A stretch of DNA of 64,000 nt, taken from contig NZ_CP014945.1 in NCBI RefSeq assembly GCF_001606025.1, forward strand, positions 372,001-436,000. The letters are read 5' to 3'. The notes beneath the pieces are model-generated. The model saw only the letters and a list, made by a program, of their open reading frames with translations, did no database searches and was not told the DNA's origin. This DNA is from Psychrobacter alimentarius. GTDB taxonomy: Bacteria; Pseudomonadota; Gammaproteobacteria; Pseudomonadales; Moraxellaceae. The translations under genes and the position numbers were made by a program. The first letter of the stretch is position 1, and the number at the start of each line of letters is the position of its first letter. Positions 39,305 to 48,809 of this stretch are shown in pieces.

Positions 39305-39940
39305 TTATACCGTCGCGACGGCTTCGTTGATATCAATGTCGCCGTTATGCATGTTAAACGCTTGCTTGATGGTATTATCTGCGGTTAATACAGCAGCCAA
39401 CGTTGTAGCGACATCTTCAATCGAATTTTCGCCAGCGCTTTCATCAATGGCAATTTTACCTGTGCCTGCGCATTCTTTTAACGCTCCTGGCTGCACAATG
39501 GTGTAGTCAAGCGTGCTATTATTTACCAACCACTGATCTGCATAATGTTTGCAGATATAGTATTCTTTTAAGTTTGCAATACCGGGGCTATTCCATTTGC
39601 TGGTATCTAAAGAAAACGCTGCGCTAAGCATAATGTAACGTTTGATACCTTTATCTTGTGTTGCCTGAATGGTTTTGACAGCGCCATGCAAGTCGACTTC
39701 TAACACATCCTTACCACCAGATCCTGCCACAAAATACACTGCATCAATGTCTTTATCCATTTGGTCTTGAATGGCATCTTTTTCAGCCGTGATATCCAAA
39801 TCAAGCTGGCTATAATTGGCATCATCAAATAGAACTTCTTTTTGACGTGTGGTGCCAATCACTTGATGTTCATCAGCTAATAATTGTTTTACCAGCTCAG
39901 TACCTACACGCCCACTTGCACCAATCACTAAAATTTTCAT
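39305..39940 (-). CDS. NAD(P)-binding atypical SDR-family protein
   Basis: This is a 211-residue NAD(P)H-binding protein of the atypical short-chain dehydrogenase type (YwnB/NmrA-like). The dinucleotide-binding GASGRVGTELVKQLL is at the very start, followed by a TTRQ motif that suggests NADP. The middle carries YIMLSAAFSLD and the downstream YYICKHYADQWL with the Tyr-x3-x-Lys-like pattern displaced, so classical SDR chemistry is uncertain. The start at 39940 is chosen because AGGA lies 6 nt before it; an ATG six bases earlier touches the AGGA. Substrate unknown. Confidence 0.82.
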   Translation of the reverse strand: MKILVIGASGRVGTELVKQLLADEHQVIGTTRQKEVLFDDANYSQLDLDITAEKDAIQDQMDKDIDAVYFVAGSGGKDVLEVDLHGAVKTIQATQDKGIKRYIMLSAAFSLDTSKWNSPGIANLKEYYICKHYADQWLVNNSTLDYTIVQPGALKECAGTGKIAIDESAGENSIEDVATTLAAVLTADNTIKQAFNMHNGDIDINEAVATV

Positions 39941-40119
39941 AATCATTCCTATTCTTATATATGCGTTGTTTAAAAACTAAAACCAGCATAGCAAAAAAAT
40001 TGGCGCGCTTCGTTATGATGCGTGCCAATTGGATAGCGTTTGGTTAGGGAATGTATACGGTTTGCAAGAAAAGAAAGTATTGATAAGAGTAGAACAAAAA
40101 TGAATGAGAAGAAAAAATA

Positions 40120-40569
40120 TCAGCGAACCAAGCGATTTAAGCCATCTGCAAAGGCTTTTTTGTCACGGTCACCATAAGGTTTTTGCCCACTCATCTCTTG
40201 TAGCTCTAAGACACCAGTACCACGCATGGTATCCATAAAATCGCGCATATTAAGCTTTTGCTTGATATTATTTTTGTCGTAGACCACACCGCGTGTCGTC
40301 AACACCATACCGCCTTTATCCAATATATCATTAGCCAAAGGAATATCGCTGGTAATCGCAAGATCGCCTGGTTGAATTTGTTCGACGATATAGTCATCTG
40401 CTTTATCAAACCCTGATGGCACCACAGTCATAATAAGCAGTGGTGACTTACGTAGTTTGATTGGCTGATTGGCAACAAATATCGCCATCGTCTTGGTACG
40501 CTCAGCGGTCTTGATGATCAAGTCTTTGGCAATCAGAGGTACAGAATCTGCATCTACCCAAATCTGCAT
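40120..40569 (-). CDS. yaiI: YaiI/UPF0178 family protein
   Basis: This is a 149-residue soluble protein of the UPF0178 family. It has the conserved MQIWVDADSVP start, the QPGDLAITSDIPLA core and the TRGVVYDKNNI segment, with the Asp-rich N-terminus resembling PIN/NYN nucleases. Nuclease activity is an inference from this resemblance. Its start codon overlaps the last base of the purK stop (TAATG), which points to translational coupling and a purE-purK-yaiI transcript. Confidence 0.9.
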   Translation of the reverse strand: MQIWVDADSVPLIAKDLIIKTAERTKTMAIFVANQPIKLRKSPLLIMTVVPSGFDKADDYIVEQIQPGDLAITSDIPLANDILDKGGMVLTTRGVVYDKNNIKQKLNMRDFMDTMRGTGVLELQEMSGQKPYGDRDKKAFADGLNRLVR

Positions 40570-41909
40570 TATTTTTGAGCCTCATCTGCTTGAGAGTCTT
40601 CGCTCTGGGTGCTTATTTTGTCTAAAGTGTCATCAGTGTCATCAGTGTCATCAGTGTCAGCAACAGTCAGATCATCTGCCATCTTTGCTTGATCGTCAAC
40701 AGCAACGATTTTTTTATCAAGCCCCACTTTATTTGGCAAGATGGCGACAAGTTGGGCTAAAGCAGGTTCTAAGTTTGCGACATCGTTGGGCATCAAGGTG
40801 ATATGCGCAATTTTTCGATCGTCACGCTCTGCCTTATGATAACTGTGATAGTGAGCGCCATCAATCTTAAGAACTGCGCTGATATCAGGGTACTGTCCCA
40901 ATACATTGAGCATGATTGCTGGGTGCACATTGTCTGTATCGCCCAGTGGTAGGTTGACCACTGCGCGAATGTGATTTTCAAATTGACTGGTGATAGCTCC
41001 TTCGATACTCCAATGTCCAGAATTGTGCACACGCGGAGCAATCTCATTGGCGAGTACCGTATCGTTGCCGCGCGCATCTTTGACAACGAACAGCTCAAGT
41101 GCCATCACGCCAACATAATCCAAATGATTCATGACGGTCGTGATCGCATCAGTGGCCTGCTTAAGCAAATGACTGGTGCCAACGGCAGGCGCTTGAGTTT
41201 TGGCTAAAATACCCTGATGATGATGGTTTTCGACCAAATCATAACCACGTACCTGACCGTTTTGTCCTCGTGCCGCAATGATAGAAACCTCACGGCTAAA
41301 GTTAATAAAACCTTCCGCTATTAATGGTGCAGGTGTTGGTGTTAATGCGCCTTTGCCGCTGACGGCATCTTTGAGGTCTTGCCAAGCAGCTTTGATGTCG
41401 CTGTCTTCTTTGATGACAAACTGACCTTTACCGTCATAACCACCACGGCTCGTTTTGAGCACAATTGGCAATCCTAACGTTTGACAAGCTTGTTGTAGCT
41501 CAGCTTCAGAGTTGACGGCCATAAACGGGACGGTCGCGATATCGAGCTTCTGAAACATCTGCTTTTCTTTTAAGCGATCTTGGGCGATATCAAGCGCAAT
41601 CAATGGGGGAAACATGCCCTGCTTGCTACCAGCCGTTGATAAGTTGGTCAGATGCTCAACAGTAGAGGTGGGTGTGTTTTCAAACTCTAGTGTGAAGACG
41701 TCTGCCGCTTCAATAAACGCGTCTAACTCGTCGCTATGAAAAACGCGTCCATATAAACTGGCAGGGCAGTCGGCATTGTCTTCTAAAAACACGCACTGAT
41801 ACCCTAATGGAATGGCGGCTTCGGCAAGCATCATACCAAGCTGACCACCGCCTAAAATACCGATGGTACGAATGATTTGGGTAGTAGGGTAAGCGTTCGC
41901 TGTAGTCAT
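40569..41909 (-). CDS. purK: N5-carboxyaminoimidazole ribonucleotide synthase PurK
   Basis: PurK carboxylates aminoimidazole ribonucleotide with ATP and bicarbonate, after which PurE rearranges the product. The 446-residue protein has the ATP-grasp fold with GILGGGQLGMMLAEAA at the N-terminus, FLEDNADCPAS, and VLANEIAPRVHNSGHWSIEG. The usual family ends near residue 390; here an acidic, low-complexity tail of about 45 residues (with repeated TDD) follows the last conserved part. It lies 231 bp downstream of purE and overlaps yaiI by one base. Confidence 0.95.
   Translation of the reverse strand: MTTANAYPTTQIIRTIGILGGGQLGMMLAEAAIPLGYQCVFLEDNADCPASLYGRVFHSDELDAFIEAADVFTLEFENTPTSTVEHLTNLSTAGSKQGMFPPLIALDIAQDRLKEKQMFQKLDIATVPFMAVNSEAELQQACQTLGLPIVLKTSRGGYDGKGQFVIKEDSDIKAAWQDLKDAVSGKGALTPTPAPLIAEGFINFSREVSIIAARGQNGQVRGYDLVENHHHQGILAKTQAPAVGTSHLLKQATDAITTVMNHLDYVGVMALELFVVKDARGNDTVLANEIAPRVHNSGHWSIEGAITSQFENHIRAVVNLPLGDTDNVHPAIMLNVLGQYPDISAVLKIDGAHYHSYHKAERDDRKIAHITLMPNDVANLEPALAQLVAILPNKVGLDKKIVAVDDQAKMADDLTVADTDDTDDTDDTLDKISTQSEDSQADEAQK
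40627..40662. repeat. Short tandem repeat in the purK tail
   Basis: Three perfect and one imperfect copies of the 9-bp unit GTGTCATCA lie head to tail, encoding the DDT/TDD repeat in the acidic PurK C-terminus. Such an array can change length by whole codons. Confidence 0.85.
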
Positions 41910-41985
41910 GGCAGGCTCTTTAAATTAAAAATGAAAGATATTTTTGGTGTGGCACAATTTAGAAATCAATCTAGTAAAATAGGAA

Positions 41986-42006
41986 AAGGTGCATACGATG
42001 CACCTT
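41986..42006 (-). repeat. Hairpin between purE and purK
   Basis: AAGGTGCAT and ATGCACCTT form a perfect 9-bp stem with a 3-nt loop. On the minus strand four T follow, so it could be a weak terminator or attenuator between the two pur genes. Confidence 0.5.
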
Positions 42007-42140
42007 ATATTCAGTAACGCTCAATTCAGACTTATCTAACCATACGTATACTATCAATATCATTTACTATCAAAATTATTCAAGGTGATGGGACATATAT
42101 CAATAAGGTCTGACAACCATCAAGCATTTTATAGCGATGA

Positions 42141-42701
42141 TCAATGATTGATAATACCCGGTGTTGGGCTAGCAAGAATGGTATCGGTTTGCGTCGTGCG
42201 CAACGTATCAAGCTTAGTCGCTAGCGATTCATCGTGCAAGGCGAGCACTTGAATGGCAAGGAGAGCCGCATTATAAGCGCCAGCTGTGCCAATTGCTAAC
42301 GTTCCAACAGCAACGCCTTTAGGCATCTGTACGATAGACAGCAAGCTGTCCCAACCGCTGAGCATAGAGGATTTTACCGGCACGCCAAATACAGGAAGTG
42401 GCGTTTGGCTGGCACACATACCCGGCAGATGAGCGGCGCCACCTGCACCAGCGATGATCACTTGCAAACCATGAGACTTTGCGTTTTTGGCATAGTCAAA
42501 TAATCGATCAGGCGTACGGTGTGCTGACACCACTTCACACTCAAAAGCAATATCAAAGTCTGCTAGCAACTGTGCTGCAGCGCTCATCGTAGCCCAATCA
42601 GATTGTGATCCCATGATAATGCCAACTTTTGGCTGACCATTAGGAGAGGTGATAGGCCCGTTTGTCTCAGCAGCATGGGTGGTAGCCGATGTTGTGCTCA
42701 T
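42141..42701 (-). CDS. purE: N5-carboxyaminoimidazole ribonucleotide mutase PurE
   Basis: PurE moves the carboxylate from N5 to C4 of carboxyaminoimidazole ribonucleotide in purine synthesis. The 186-residue protein has the class I motifs [32 protein letters not shown] (with the catalytic His), [11 protein letters not shown] and [20 protein letters not shown]. An N-terminal tail of about 20 residues precedes the conserved part. It is followed on the same strand by purK, the usual purEK order. Confidence 0.96.
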   Translation of the reverse strand: MSTTSATTHAAETNGPITSPNGQPKVGIIMGSQSDWATMSAAAQLLADFDIAFECEVVSAHRTPDRLFDYAKNAKSHGLQVIIAGAGGAAHLPGMCASQTPLPVFGVPVKSSMLSGWDSLLSIVQMPKGVAVGTLAIGTAGAYNAALLAIQVLALHDESLATKLDTLRTTQTDTILASPTPGIINH

Positions 42702-42799
42702 GCGTTAATATCCTCAAAAAGACCATCATACAAAAATTTTGCCGCTCTCGTAAAGCCAAGTTTCAAGTTTAATCAAAAAGCAAAAAGAATCGTGCGGAT

Positions 42800-43765
42800 T
42801 TATGGGTTTTCATCAGTGGGGTTATCATGACGATGCTGTAAAAAATTACTGGGTTTTAAGGGCAGCGGCTGTTCAGTATCAAACTGATAACACGTCAGAT
42901 AACCACTATCTATGGCTGCTGAATAATCGGTGCAGACCACTTGATGGCTGAGTGGTTCAGGCGTACCAGTCAGCCAATAGTGACCCACGAACACAGGTTT
43001 ATGAGTTTTGATGGCAAAGTCGATGTTTTCGGCCAATGCATCGCTTGGAATTTGTGCCAAGGCAGACGTAGGCGCGCGAGCAACTTCATAAAGCGTGCGT
43101 GTGTTCAGCTCATCAAGCCACCAACGCACTCGCACTCGCGTGCGCCTAGTACCTTCTTTATCTACCATTACGATACCTTCGGGCAATGGCGTTTCCACCC
43201 CTTTTAGCACACGCTCAAGGGCGTCGAACGGCACACTAGGCTCGCTTGCAGTGGCTATCAGGCCTTGCGGTGTCAGACAATTATCTTCTGTCAAAAAAGG
43301 CTGTAATATAGCCATACTATCGACATCCCAGCAAGCATGTACAAAGCAAGCGTCATCGCTCTCAAGCCATAATGGAATCTCATAAAAACGCTGTAACCAA
43401 TACTGATGTTTGTCTGAACCAAATGGTACTTCAGCTAAAAACGCTTCATGCTGGCGTTTATGCACGTCGCTATGTGAGCGTAAATATTGAGTAGAATCAT
43501 TAGGGTCAAGCGTTGCAAAAGCCAAAGCATTGTATTCATGATTACCCATGACCGCATCAGCCACATCGGCATCCAGCATGGCAAAAACAATCTCTAAAGT
43601 GGCCACCTGCTGTGGACCTCGATCGATTAAATCGCCAATGAATAGGGCGCGATGACCGATTGGTGGGACAAAATATTGCCCATTATGGCGATAGCCCAAC
43701 TGTGTTAGTAAGCCCACTAATTTATCTGCATAACCGTGAATGTCACCAATAATGTCTATAATCAT
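42800..43765 (-). CDS. Metallophosphoesterase, PrpA/ApaH-like phosphatase
   Basis: This is a 321-residue calcineurin-fold metallophosphatase. The metal-binding motifs are GDIHGY with Asp8 and His10, GDLIDRG at residues 44-50, and GNHEYN at 74-79; a later histidine in FVGHYWLTG completes the site. The length and Ser/Thr-phosphatase motif set place it near bacterial PrpA/Ser-Thr phosphatases or ApaH-type diadenosine tetraphosphatases. The substrate cannot be told. It is 98 bp upstream of purE on the same strand. Confidence 0.88.
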   Translation of the reverse strand: MIIDIIGDIHGYADKLVGLLTQLGYRHNGQYFVPPIGHRALFIGDLIDRGPQQVATLEIVFAMLDADVADAVMGNHEYNALAFATLDPNDSTQYLRSHSDVHKRQHEAFLAEVPFGSDKHQYWLQRFYEIPLWLESDDACFVHACWDVDSMAILQPFLTEDNCLTPQGLIATASEPSVPFDALERVLKGVETPLPEGIVMVDKEGTRRTRVRVRWWLDELNTRTLYEVARAPTSALAQIPSDALAENIDFAIKTHKPVFVGHYWLTGTPEPLSHQVVCTDYSAAIDSGYLTCYQFDTEQPLPLKPSNFLQHRHDNPTDENP

Positions 43766-43937
43766 AATAAATCAGCAAATCTCAATGTAATATATTAAAG
43801 GTCAAAAAATCTTCATATAGCAATTTGGAACGGTTTGCCAGCCAAATAAATGCTAACAAGGTATCATCATTGATGTCCTGTCTAACATCGTTTTTACGGT
43901 CATCAAGACATTCAAAAAATAACTGATAAAAATTACC

Positions 43938-44546
43938 TTAAAAACCAGGTGACAACAGCGCGCTCAAAAAGTGAGGCAACACTCTTGGCTCTAAAATAAT
44001 CGTCGCGATGATACCGAACGCACCGCCCCACATATGTGCCATGTGGTTAATGTTTGAACCACCGCGTTTATCGGCGTAAATACTATAAGCGACGTAAGCT
44101 ACCGCAAACAATATCGCAGGGATAGGAATAACCGCAAATAGATAGATTTTTTCCCAAGGTGCCAACAAAATAAAAGCAAACAAGACTGCTGATACACCAC
44201 CTGATGCGCCAAGGCTTAAGTAACTGGCATTGTTTTTATTTTTGATATAGCTTGGAATCATCGCAACAATAATCGCTAAGACATAAAATACCACAAAACC
44301 ATAGCCAAACAAGAAGGACTGATATAAGCCTTCAATAGCACGACCAAAAAAGTATAAAGTAAACATATTGAACAGCAAATGCATACTGTCAGCATGAATA
44401 AAACCATGCGTCACAAAACGATCCCATTGACCATTATTTACCGCTGGTGGATAAAAAATAAGTCGATTGAATAGCGTCTTGTTTTGCCATGCCAGTAAGC
44501 TAACAATAACGGTAATAATAATGATAAGGGTCGTATGGTTAAACAA
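43938..44546 (-). CDS. Rhomboid-family intramembrane serine protease
   Basis: This is a 202-residue inner-membrane protease with about six helices and no extra domains. The nucleophile Ser115 lies in SLGASGGVSA, and the catalytic His171 in INHMAHMWGGAFG. The usual HLLFNM motif (SMHLLFNMFTLYFFG) is also present. The start is a TTG at 44546, supported by AAGGA 7 nt upstream; there is no earlier or later ATG before the first helix. Natural substrates are unknown. Confidence 0.93.
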   Translation of the reverse strand: MFNHTTLIIIITVIVSLLAWQNKTLFNRLIFYPPAVNNGQWDRFVTHGFIHADSMHLLFNMFTLYFFGRAIEGLYQSFLFGYGFVVFYVLAIIVAMIPSYIKNKNNASYLSLGASGGVSAVLFAFILLAPWEKIYLFAVIPIPAILFAVAYVAYSIYADKRGGSNINHMAHMWGGAFGIIATIILEPRVLPHFLSALLSPGF

Positions 44547-44923
44547 AGGATAATCCTTAGGCCTCGCCTGATGGGTGACAATGTTATATAAAGGTTATAA
44601 ATGACAATGTTCAACGCCTAAGCGTTACGGCTGAGTGAAAAATAAACATAACCAATGACAAATTATTAAACGTTAAGTCTTAATAGTACGTTCATACTAA
44701 CAGTAGTTAGAATCTCGAAAAAATATATTGTGTGACAAAACGATGCATTTTTATGCTTTTATAGTGAATAATAGAGCAAGATGTTAAGTAACGTGAAAAA
44801 TACCTCGTATCTTAGAGATAGTGGTGCACGAATAATAAAAGTGTCCCAAAGTATGGCAGTAATAAATAAAATAAATACTTAATTTTTTATAAAGTTAAAA
44901 AAGGCCGACAGAGGCAATTGTTT
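44547..44923. other. Divergent rhomboid/paralog intergenic region
   Basis: This is 377 bp of very AT-rich DNA with no gene; it should contain the promoters of both divergent genes. Nothing else stands out. Confidence 0.55.
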
Positions 44924-46561
44924 ATGAGTATTATCAATCAATTAGAAAAAACCGTTACACCTGCTATATTAGGTAATAGTGACGATAAAAATACGGTGGC
45001 TTATGTCGGTTTGCTTGAGCAGTTTTATGCTCTTTTGGCGGCACGTTTGGCATTACCACAGGTTTACTCGCACATTATGCGTGCCGATGAGGGAGTAACG
45101 TCTGATATTTCGGTAGAAAGCCCACTGTTTGAACAGCTGTGGCAAGATCAAGCAGTACAGCGACTGATCATTCAAGAGTTGGCTGACACGCATCATATTG
45201 ACTTACTGACGACCTCGCAGCTACTGATTAACGCAGCTCCCTTGGCTTATCGCGAGCTAAAAATATTGGCTGATGGACAGTTCTTGCCAGCTTTTTTACA
45301 GACAGAACAGACAGCGTTGCGTCAGTATTTGCCAATATGGTCGGCATCCGCGATTGCAGCACCTCAAATCTCTAATAGCGACTCATATCAAAAACGTGGC
45401 GTTGATGTGGCTACTGTACCAGTGAGCGAGGCTTCTTTGGCTGCGATAAAGGCGTCCAATATAGACCAAGAAGCAGTCGCCACTTCCACAGCATCTTATG
45501 TAGAAAGCGCAAGCTACTTAGAAGATGCGGATAAAGAACGTACCACCGAAAACTTGGTAGCCAATACGGATGGCATTCATGTCAATCCATCAGCGCATCA
45601 TTGGGGCGACAACAGCAGCATGAAGCGAGAAAAAGTACGCACTCGCAATCAACGCAATGACTTACTGGTACGGGTGTTTTTATTGATCATAGCCATTGCT
45701 GGTATCGGACTTGCCGCATGGGCATTACTGATTAAACCCAATAATACGCCACCTGTAGAACCAGTCGCCGCAGAGCCGGTGGCCGCCCCACCTGTAGAAG
45801 TGCCAGCCCAAGTAATGACACCCGTTGAGTTGATCGTTGGCGTGGATAACAGTGGGAGTTTATATACTTGTAGCGCAACGGTTGGCAACGAAGCATTGCA
45901 AGCGACATTGCAGCAGGCTCTGAATACAAGCTTTGGTGAGCAAGCGAGTACTTGTGAGTTGACCATCAAAGCAGGGGTAGCAACTGACATTGCCACTATT
46001 CCGCCACAAGTATTGCCGAATATCTTTACGACACTCAGGTCAACGCCATTTGCTCGTCTACAGCTGCAAAATGATCGTCTTACATTAGAGGCTCCAGACA
46101 GTATGCTACTGCAAAAGATGGTCGCAGATATACAGGCTTTAGCGCCGACGATGCTGATTGATAGCACAGCTCCTCTACCCCTACCAAATAACAGCAGTGA
46201 CGGTGCCGCTATCAATAATATGGCAGGTATGAACGGGGCCAATATGCAATTTGAAAACGGCGATATAGCGCCCAATAGTCAATTCAATAATAACTACAAT
46301 GGCAGTGGATCTGGAGAGTATCAAGCATCAGATGATAATACAGGTGATAGGGTGACACCTGTTCTTCCTGCACCGAACAATGGAGGTTTTAACAATAATA
46401 GTGTGCCTGCTGATATTCCTAGTAATATTCCTCGCAACACACCGAACAATACGACACCAAATAGATCGTCAGGTCCTATTTCCCCAGAGGAAGCAGATGA
46501 CATGGCAAATAGTGTTATCGTGGTAGAGCCAGCGCAAGTGAGGGGACCACAGTTTAAATAA
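44924..46561 (+). CDS. Envelope protein paralogous to the next gene, lacking an OmpA domain
   Basis: This is a 545-residue single-pass membrane protein of unknown function. Residues 1-145 are alpha-helical and cytoplasmic (SIINQLEKTVTPAILG, LLEQFYALLAARLA), with weak DUF937-like resemblance. Residues of about 150-247 are polar, and a transmembrane helix lies at 248-270. A periplasmic domain at about 300-415 with Cys316 and Cys344 follows, BON-like in character. The rest is Asn/Pro-rich and disordered to the C-terminus. The first three parts are clearly homologous to the downstream gene, which has an OmpA domain instead of the disordered tail. GAGG lies 9 nt before the ATG at 44924, which is preferred to a TTG at 44918. 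Confidence 0.75.
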   Translation: MSIINQLEKTVTPAILGNSDDKNTVAYVGLLEQFYALLAARLALPQVYSHIMRADEGVTSDISVESPLFEQLWQDQAVQRLIIQELADTHHIDLLTTSQLLINAAPLAYRELKILADGQFLPAFLQTEQTALRQYLPIWSASAIAAPQISNSDSYQKRGVDVATVPVSEASLAAIKASNIDQEAVATSTASYVESASYLEDADKERTTENLVANTDGIHVNPSAHHWGDNSSMKREKVRTRNQRNDLLVRVFLLIIAIAGIGLAAWALLIKPNNTPPVEPVAAEPVAAPPVEVPAQVMTPVELIVGVDNSGSLYTCSATVGNEALQATLQQALNTSFGEQASTCELTIKAGVATDIATIPPQVLPNIFTTLRSTPFARLQLQNDRLTLEAPDSMLLQKMVADIQALAPTMLIDSTAPLPLPNNSSDGAAINNMAGMNGANMQFENGDIAPNSQFNNNYNGSGSGEYQASDDNTGDRVTPVLPAPNNGGFNNNSVPADIPSNIPRNTPNNTTPNRSSGPISPEEADDMANSVIVVEPAQVRGPQFK

Positions 46562-47038
46562 AAAGCATCATCTCTAATGAATATCAGTAAACCAAAGCGC
46601 TTATCAAATTAAGCGGGCGGTGTGAGCGTTCTCTCATACCGTTCGTTTTTCTTTCCTGTCTTCTCTATAGTTCTATCTATGTTAGCGATATTAGACTGAG
46701 ATCATCATAATCAGAAATAAGCCTCCAATGTATTGAGTAACAATAAGATAATGACTTGTACTTGGTACTTCTTTTGGTTACGAGTCATAACTGAAACATT
46801 ACTTAACGTATCATTTGTACAACAACGTGTTGATTGTGAATGTATGCTTAAAATTTTTATAATAACACTGGTTAAATGCAGTCGTTAACGGTATGACCTG
46901 TTATGACTTGTCATTTTGTATCAGAATTTTTTATGAGCCGTTTATAGTTTGAATTATTTTTTATTACCGATTTTTTTGATATTAAAAGCTTCTAACTGAC
47001 ACTCAAATTATATTAATAATTAATGGAGAAAACACATT
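46562..47038. other. Spacer between the two paralogs
   Basis: This is 477 bp containing a terminator near its left end and presumably a promoter for the second paralog. No gene was seen. Confidence 0.6.
46614..46650 (+). terminator. Terminator of the first paralog
   Basis: The 13-bp stem CGGGCGGTGTGAG / CTCATACCGTTCG contains three G-T pairs and a 6-nt loop, and is followed by five T. It implies that the two paralogs are transcribed separately. Confidence 0.75.
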
Positions 47039-48655
47039 ATGGATATTATCAATCATCTGACAAGAACGGTAAGCCCAGCCGTATTAGGAGACGATCATAG
47101 TCCCGCTAAGCAAAATCTGCTTGAACAATTTTATGCGATTTTTGCAGCCCGTCTTGCTGACGCAAACACGTATAATCGCTTTGCTAATGAAAACATCGGG
47201 CGTGATGACCAACAATTTTACGATCGCGTTTGGACAGAGGATGCTCACCGTGACCAGATTGATCGCGAATTAGCGACCAAACACGATGTCGATCAGACGG
47301 CCGCTCGTGGTTTAGTGGCAATGGCAGCACCACTTGCTTTTCATGAAATCAAAAGCTTAGCAGGCAATACGCCAGTACCGCAATTTTTAAATGACAATCT
47401 TGACAGTTATCAGCATCATATACCGGCTTGGGCGAGCACGGTTCTGCCAGCGGGTATGTTAGCCGCCACACCAGCAGTTGCTGGCGAGCATATTTCTGAT
47501 ACCGTGAGCACAGCGCCTTTGCAGCGCGAAGAAGAGCAAAAGGGCAGCTTCTTAAAGGCTTTATTACCAATTATTGGTTTGATTATTTTAGGGGCGCTAG
47601 CGTGGGCACTCCTTCGTGGTTGTCAAGAGAACCCTGAGCCTGTGGCAACGCCTGCTGTGACCGAGCAGCAAGCAGCTGACGGTGATGAGCAAGTAGCGGT
47701 GGCAGCAGATATTGAACCTGCTTCATTAAGCATTGCCACAGGTGAAAACAATGAATTGTACGCTTGCCGCATGAATGTGGGCAACGAGACATTGCAGACC
47801 AACGTTATGAATGCGTTGACCAGTGCATTTGGTGATGAAGCCAATAAATGCCGTGCTGATGTAGACGATAACTTTGCAGCGGATATGCCAGCAGCAGCAC
47901 AGCTTGCTACTATTTTGCCTATCGTCAAAAACGTACCAAACGCTAGCATGATTATCAAAGGCGATAACATCACCGTCAATGCGCCAGATGCCACCGCTCT
48001 AGAAAAACTAGTATCTGATCTACAAGCAGCCGCGCCAGCAATGACCGTACAAGCTGAAGGTCCGTTAGATTTGCAAGGTGAGATTGATGATAGCTTGGCT
48101 GCGGCTGATGCAGCGATGATGAATTTGGGCGAAAACCCAGATCCTCGTGATGTGGCTCGTGCATTGAGCATACAGGTCATTAATTTTGAAGTAGATGAAG
48201 CCGTTATCCCTGATGTGAATAAAGCGTTTCTTGACCGTGCTGCCAAAATCATGGCAGAAGTGCCAGATATGAACTTGGTGATTATTGGTCATACAGACAG
48301 TCAAGCGTCAGATGCTTATAACATGGAATTATCACGTGAGCGTGCTGATTCAGTCAAAGCATACTTAGTCTCTCAAGGCATTGATGAAAGTAAATTGTCT
48401 ACGAAAGGTATGGGTGAGACCGATCCTATCGCTGACAACTCGACTGAACAAGGGCGTTTCCGCAATCGCCGTATTGAGTTTATGGTAAATGATCAAGATG
48501 TGAATGCCAATGAAGCCATGGCTACTGGCAGCGCTGCGCTGGGTACAAATAATTCAATGGACCCTGACATGAACCCGCTTGATAACAATAATGATGATCT
48601 GCTACCAGATGGTGATGACGCCACCCAAGGTACAGCGTTAGATCCAACCAACTAA
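47039..48655 (+). CDS. OmpA-family envelope protein with N-terminal helical domain
   Basis: This is a 538-residue inner-membrane-anchored protein with a periplasmic peptidoglycan-binding domain. Residues 1-135 match the helical domain of the upstream paralog (DIINHLTRTVSPAVLG, LLEQFYAIFAARLA). A transmembrane helix is at 171-192. A periplasmic domain at about 228-345 carries Cys243 and Cys271, which may form a disulfide. The OmpA C-terminal domain covers about 373-490, with the peptidoglycan-contacting Asp420 in GHTDS and Arg435. The tail is Asn/Asp-rich. A GGAG site precedes the ATG. It probably links the inner membrane to the wall; the exact role is unknown. Confidence 0.88.
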   Translation: MDIINHLTRTVSPAVLGDDHSPAKQNLLEQFYAIFAARLADANTYNRFANENIGRDDQQFYDRVWTEDAHRDQIDRELATKHDVDQTAARGLVAMAAPLAFHEIKSLAGNTPVPQFLNDNLDSYQHHIPAWASTVLPAGMLAATPAVAGEHISDTVSTAPLQREEEQKGSFLKALLPIIGLIILGALAWALLRGCQENPEPVATPAVTEQQAADGDEQVAVAADIEPASLSIATGENNELYACRMNVGNETLQTNVMNALTSAFGDEANKCRADVDDNFAADMPAAAQLATILPIVKNVPNASMIIKGDNITVNAPDATALEKLVSDLQAAAPAMTVQAEGPLDLQGEIDDSLAAADAAMMNLGENPDPRDVARALSIQVINFEVDEAVIPDVNKAFLDRAAKIMAEVPDMNLVIIGHTDSQASDAYNMELSRERADSVKAYLVSQGIDESKLSTKGMGETDPIADNSTEQGRFRNRRIEFMVNDQDVNANEAMATGSAALGTNNSMDPDMNPLDNNNDDLLPDGDDATQGTALDPTN

Positions 48656-48700
48656 GCCTGCATTATTTAAGCTCTTGTATAAAACCTTTATCAATCACTA

Positions 48701-48732
48701 AAAAACCGCTCCTTATTCAGGAGCGGTTTTTA
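48701..48732. terminator. Bidirectional terminator between the OmpA-family gene and nagZ
   Basis: A perfect stem AAAAACCGCTCC / GGAGCGGTTTTT with a 7-nt loop lies between convergent genes. Confidence 0.88.
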
Positions 48733-48809
48733 TTTTGGCAAAAAATAAGTAATGAATGGAACATACTTGATAGACAAAACGATTATTTTTAATAAGATTT
48801 ATTAAAGCG

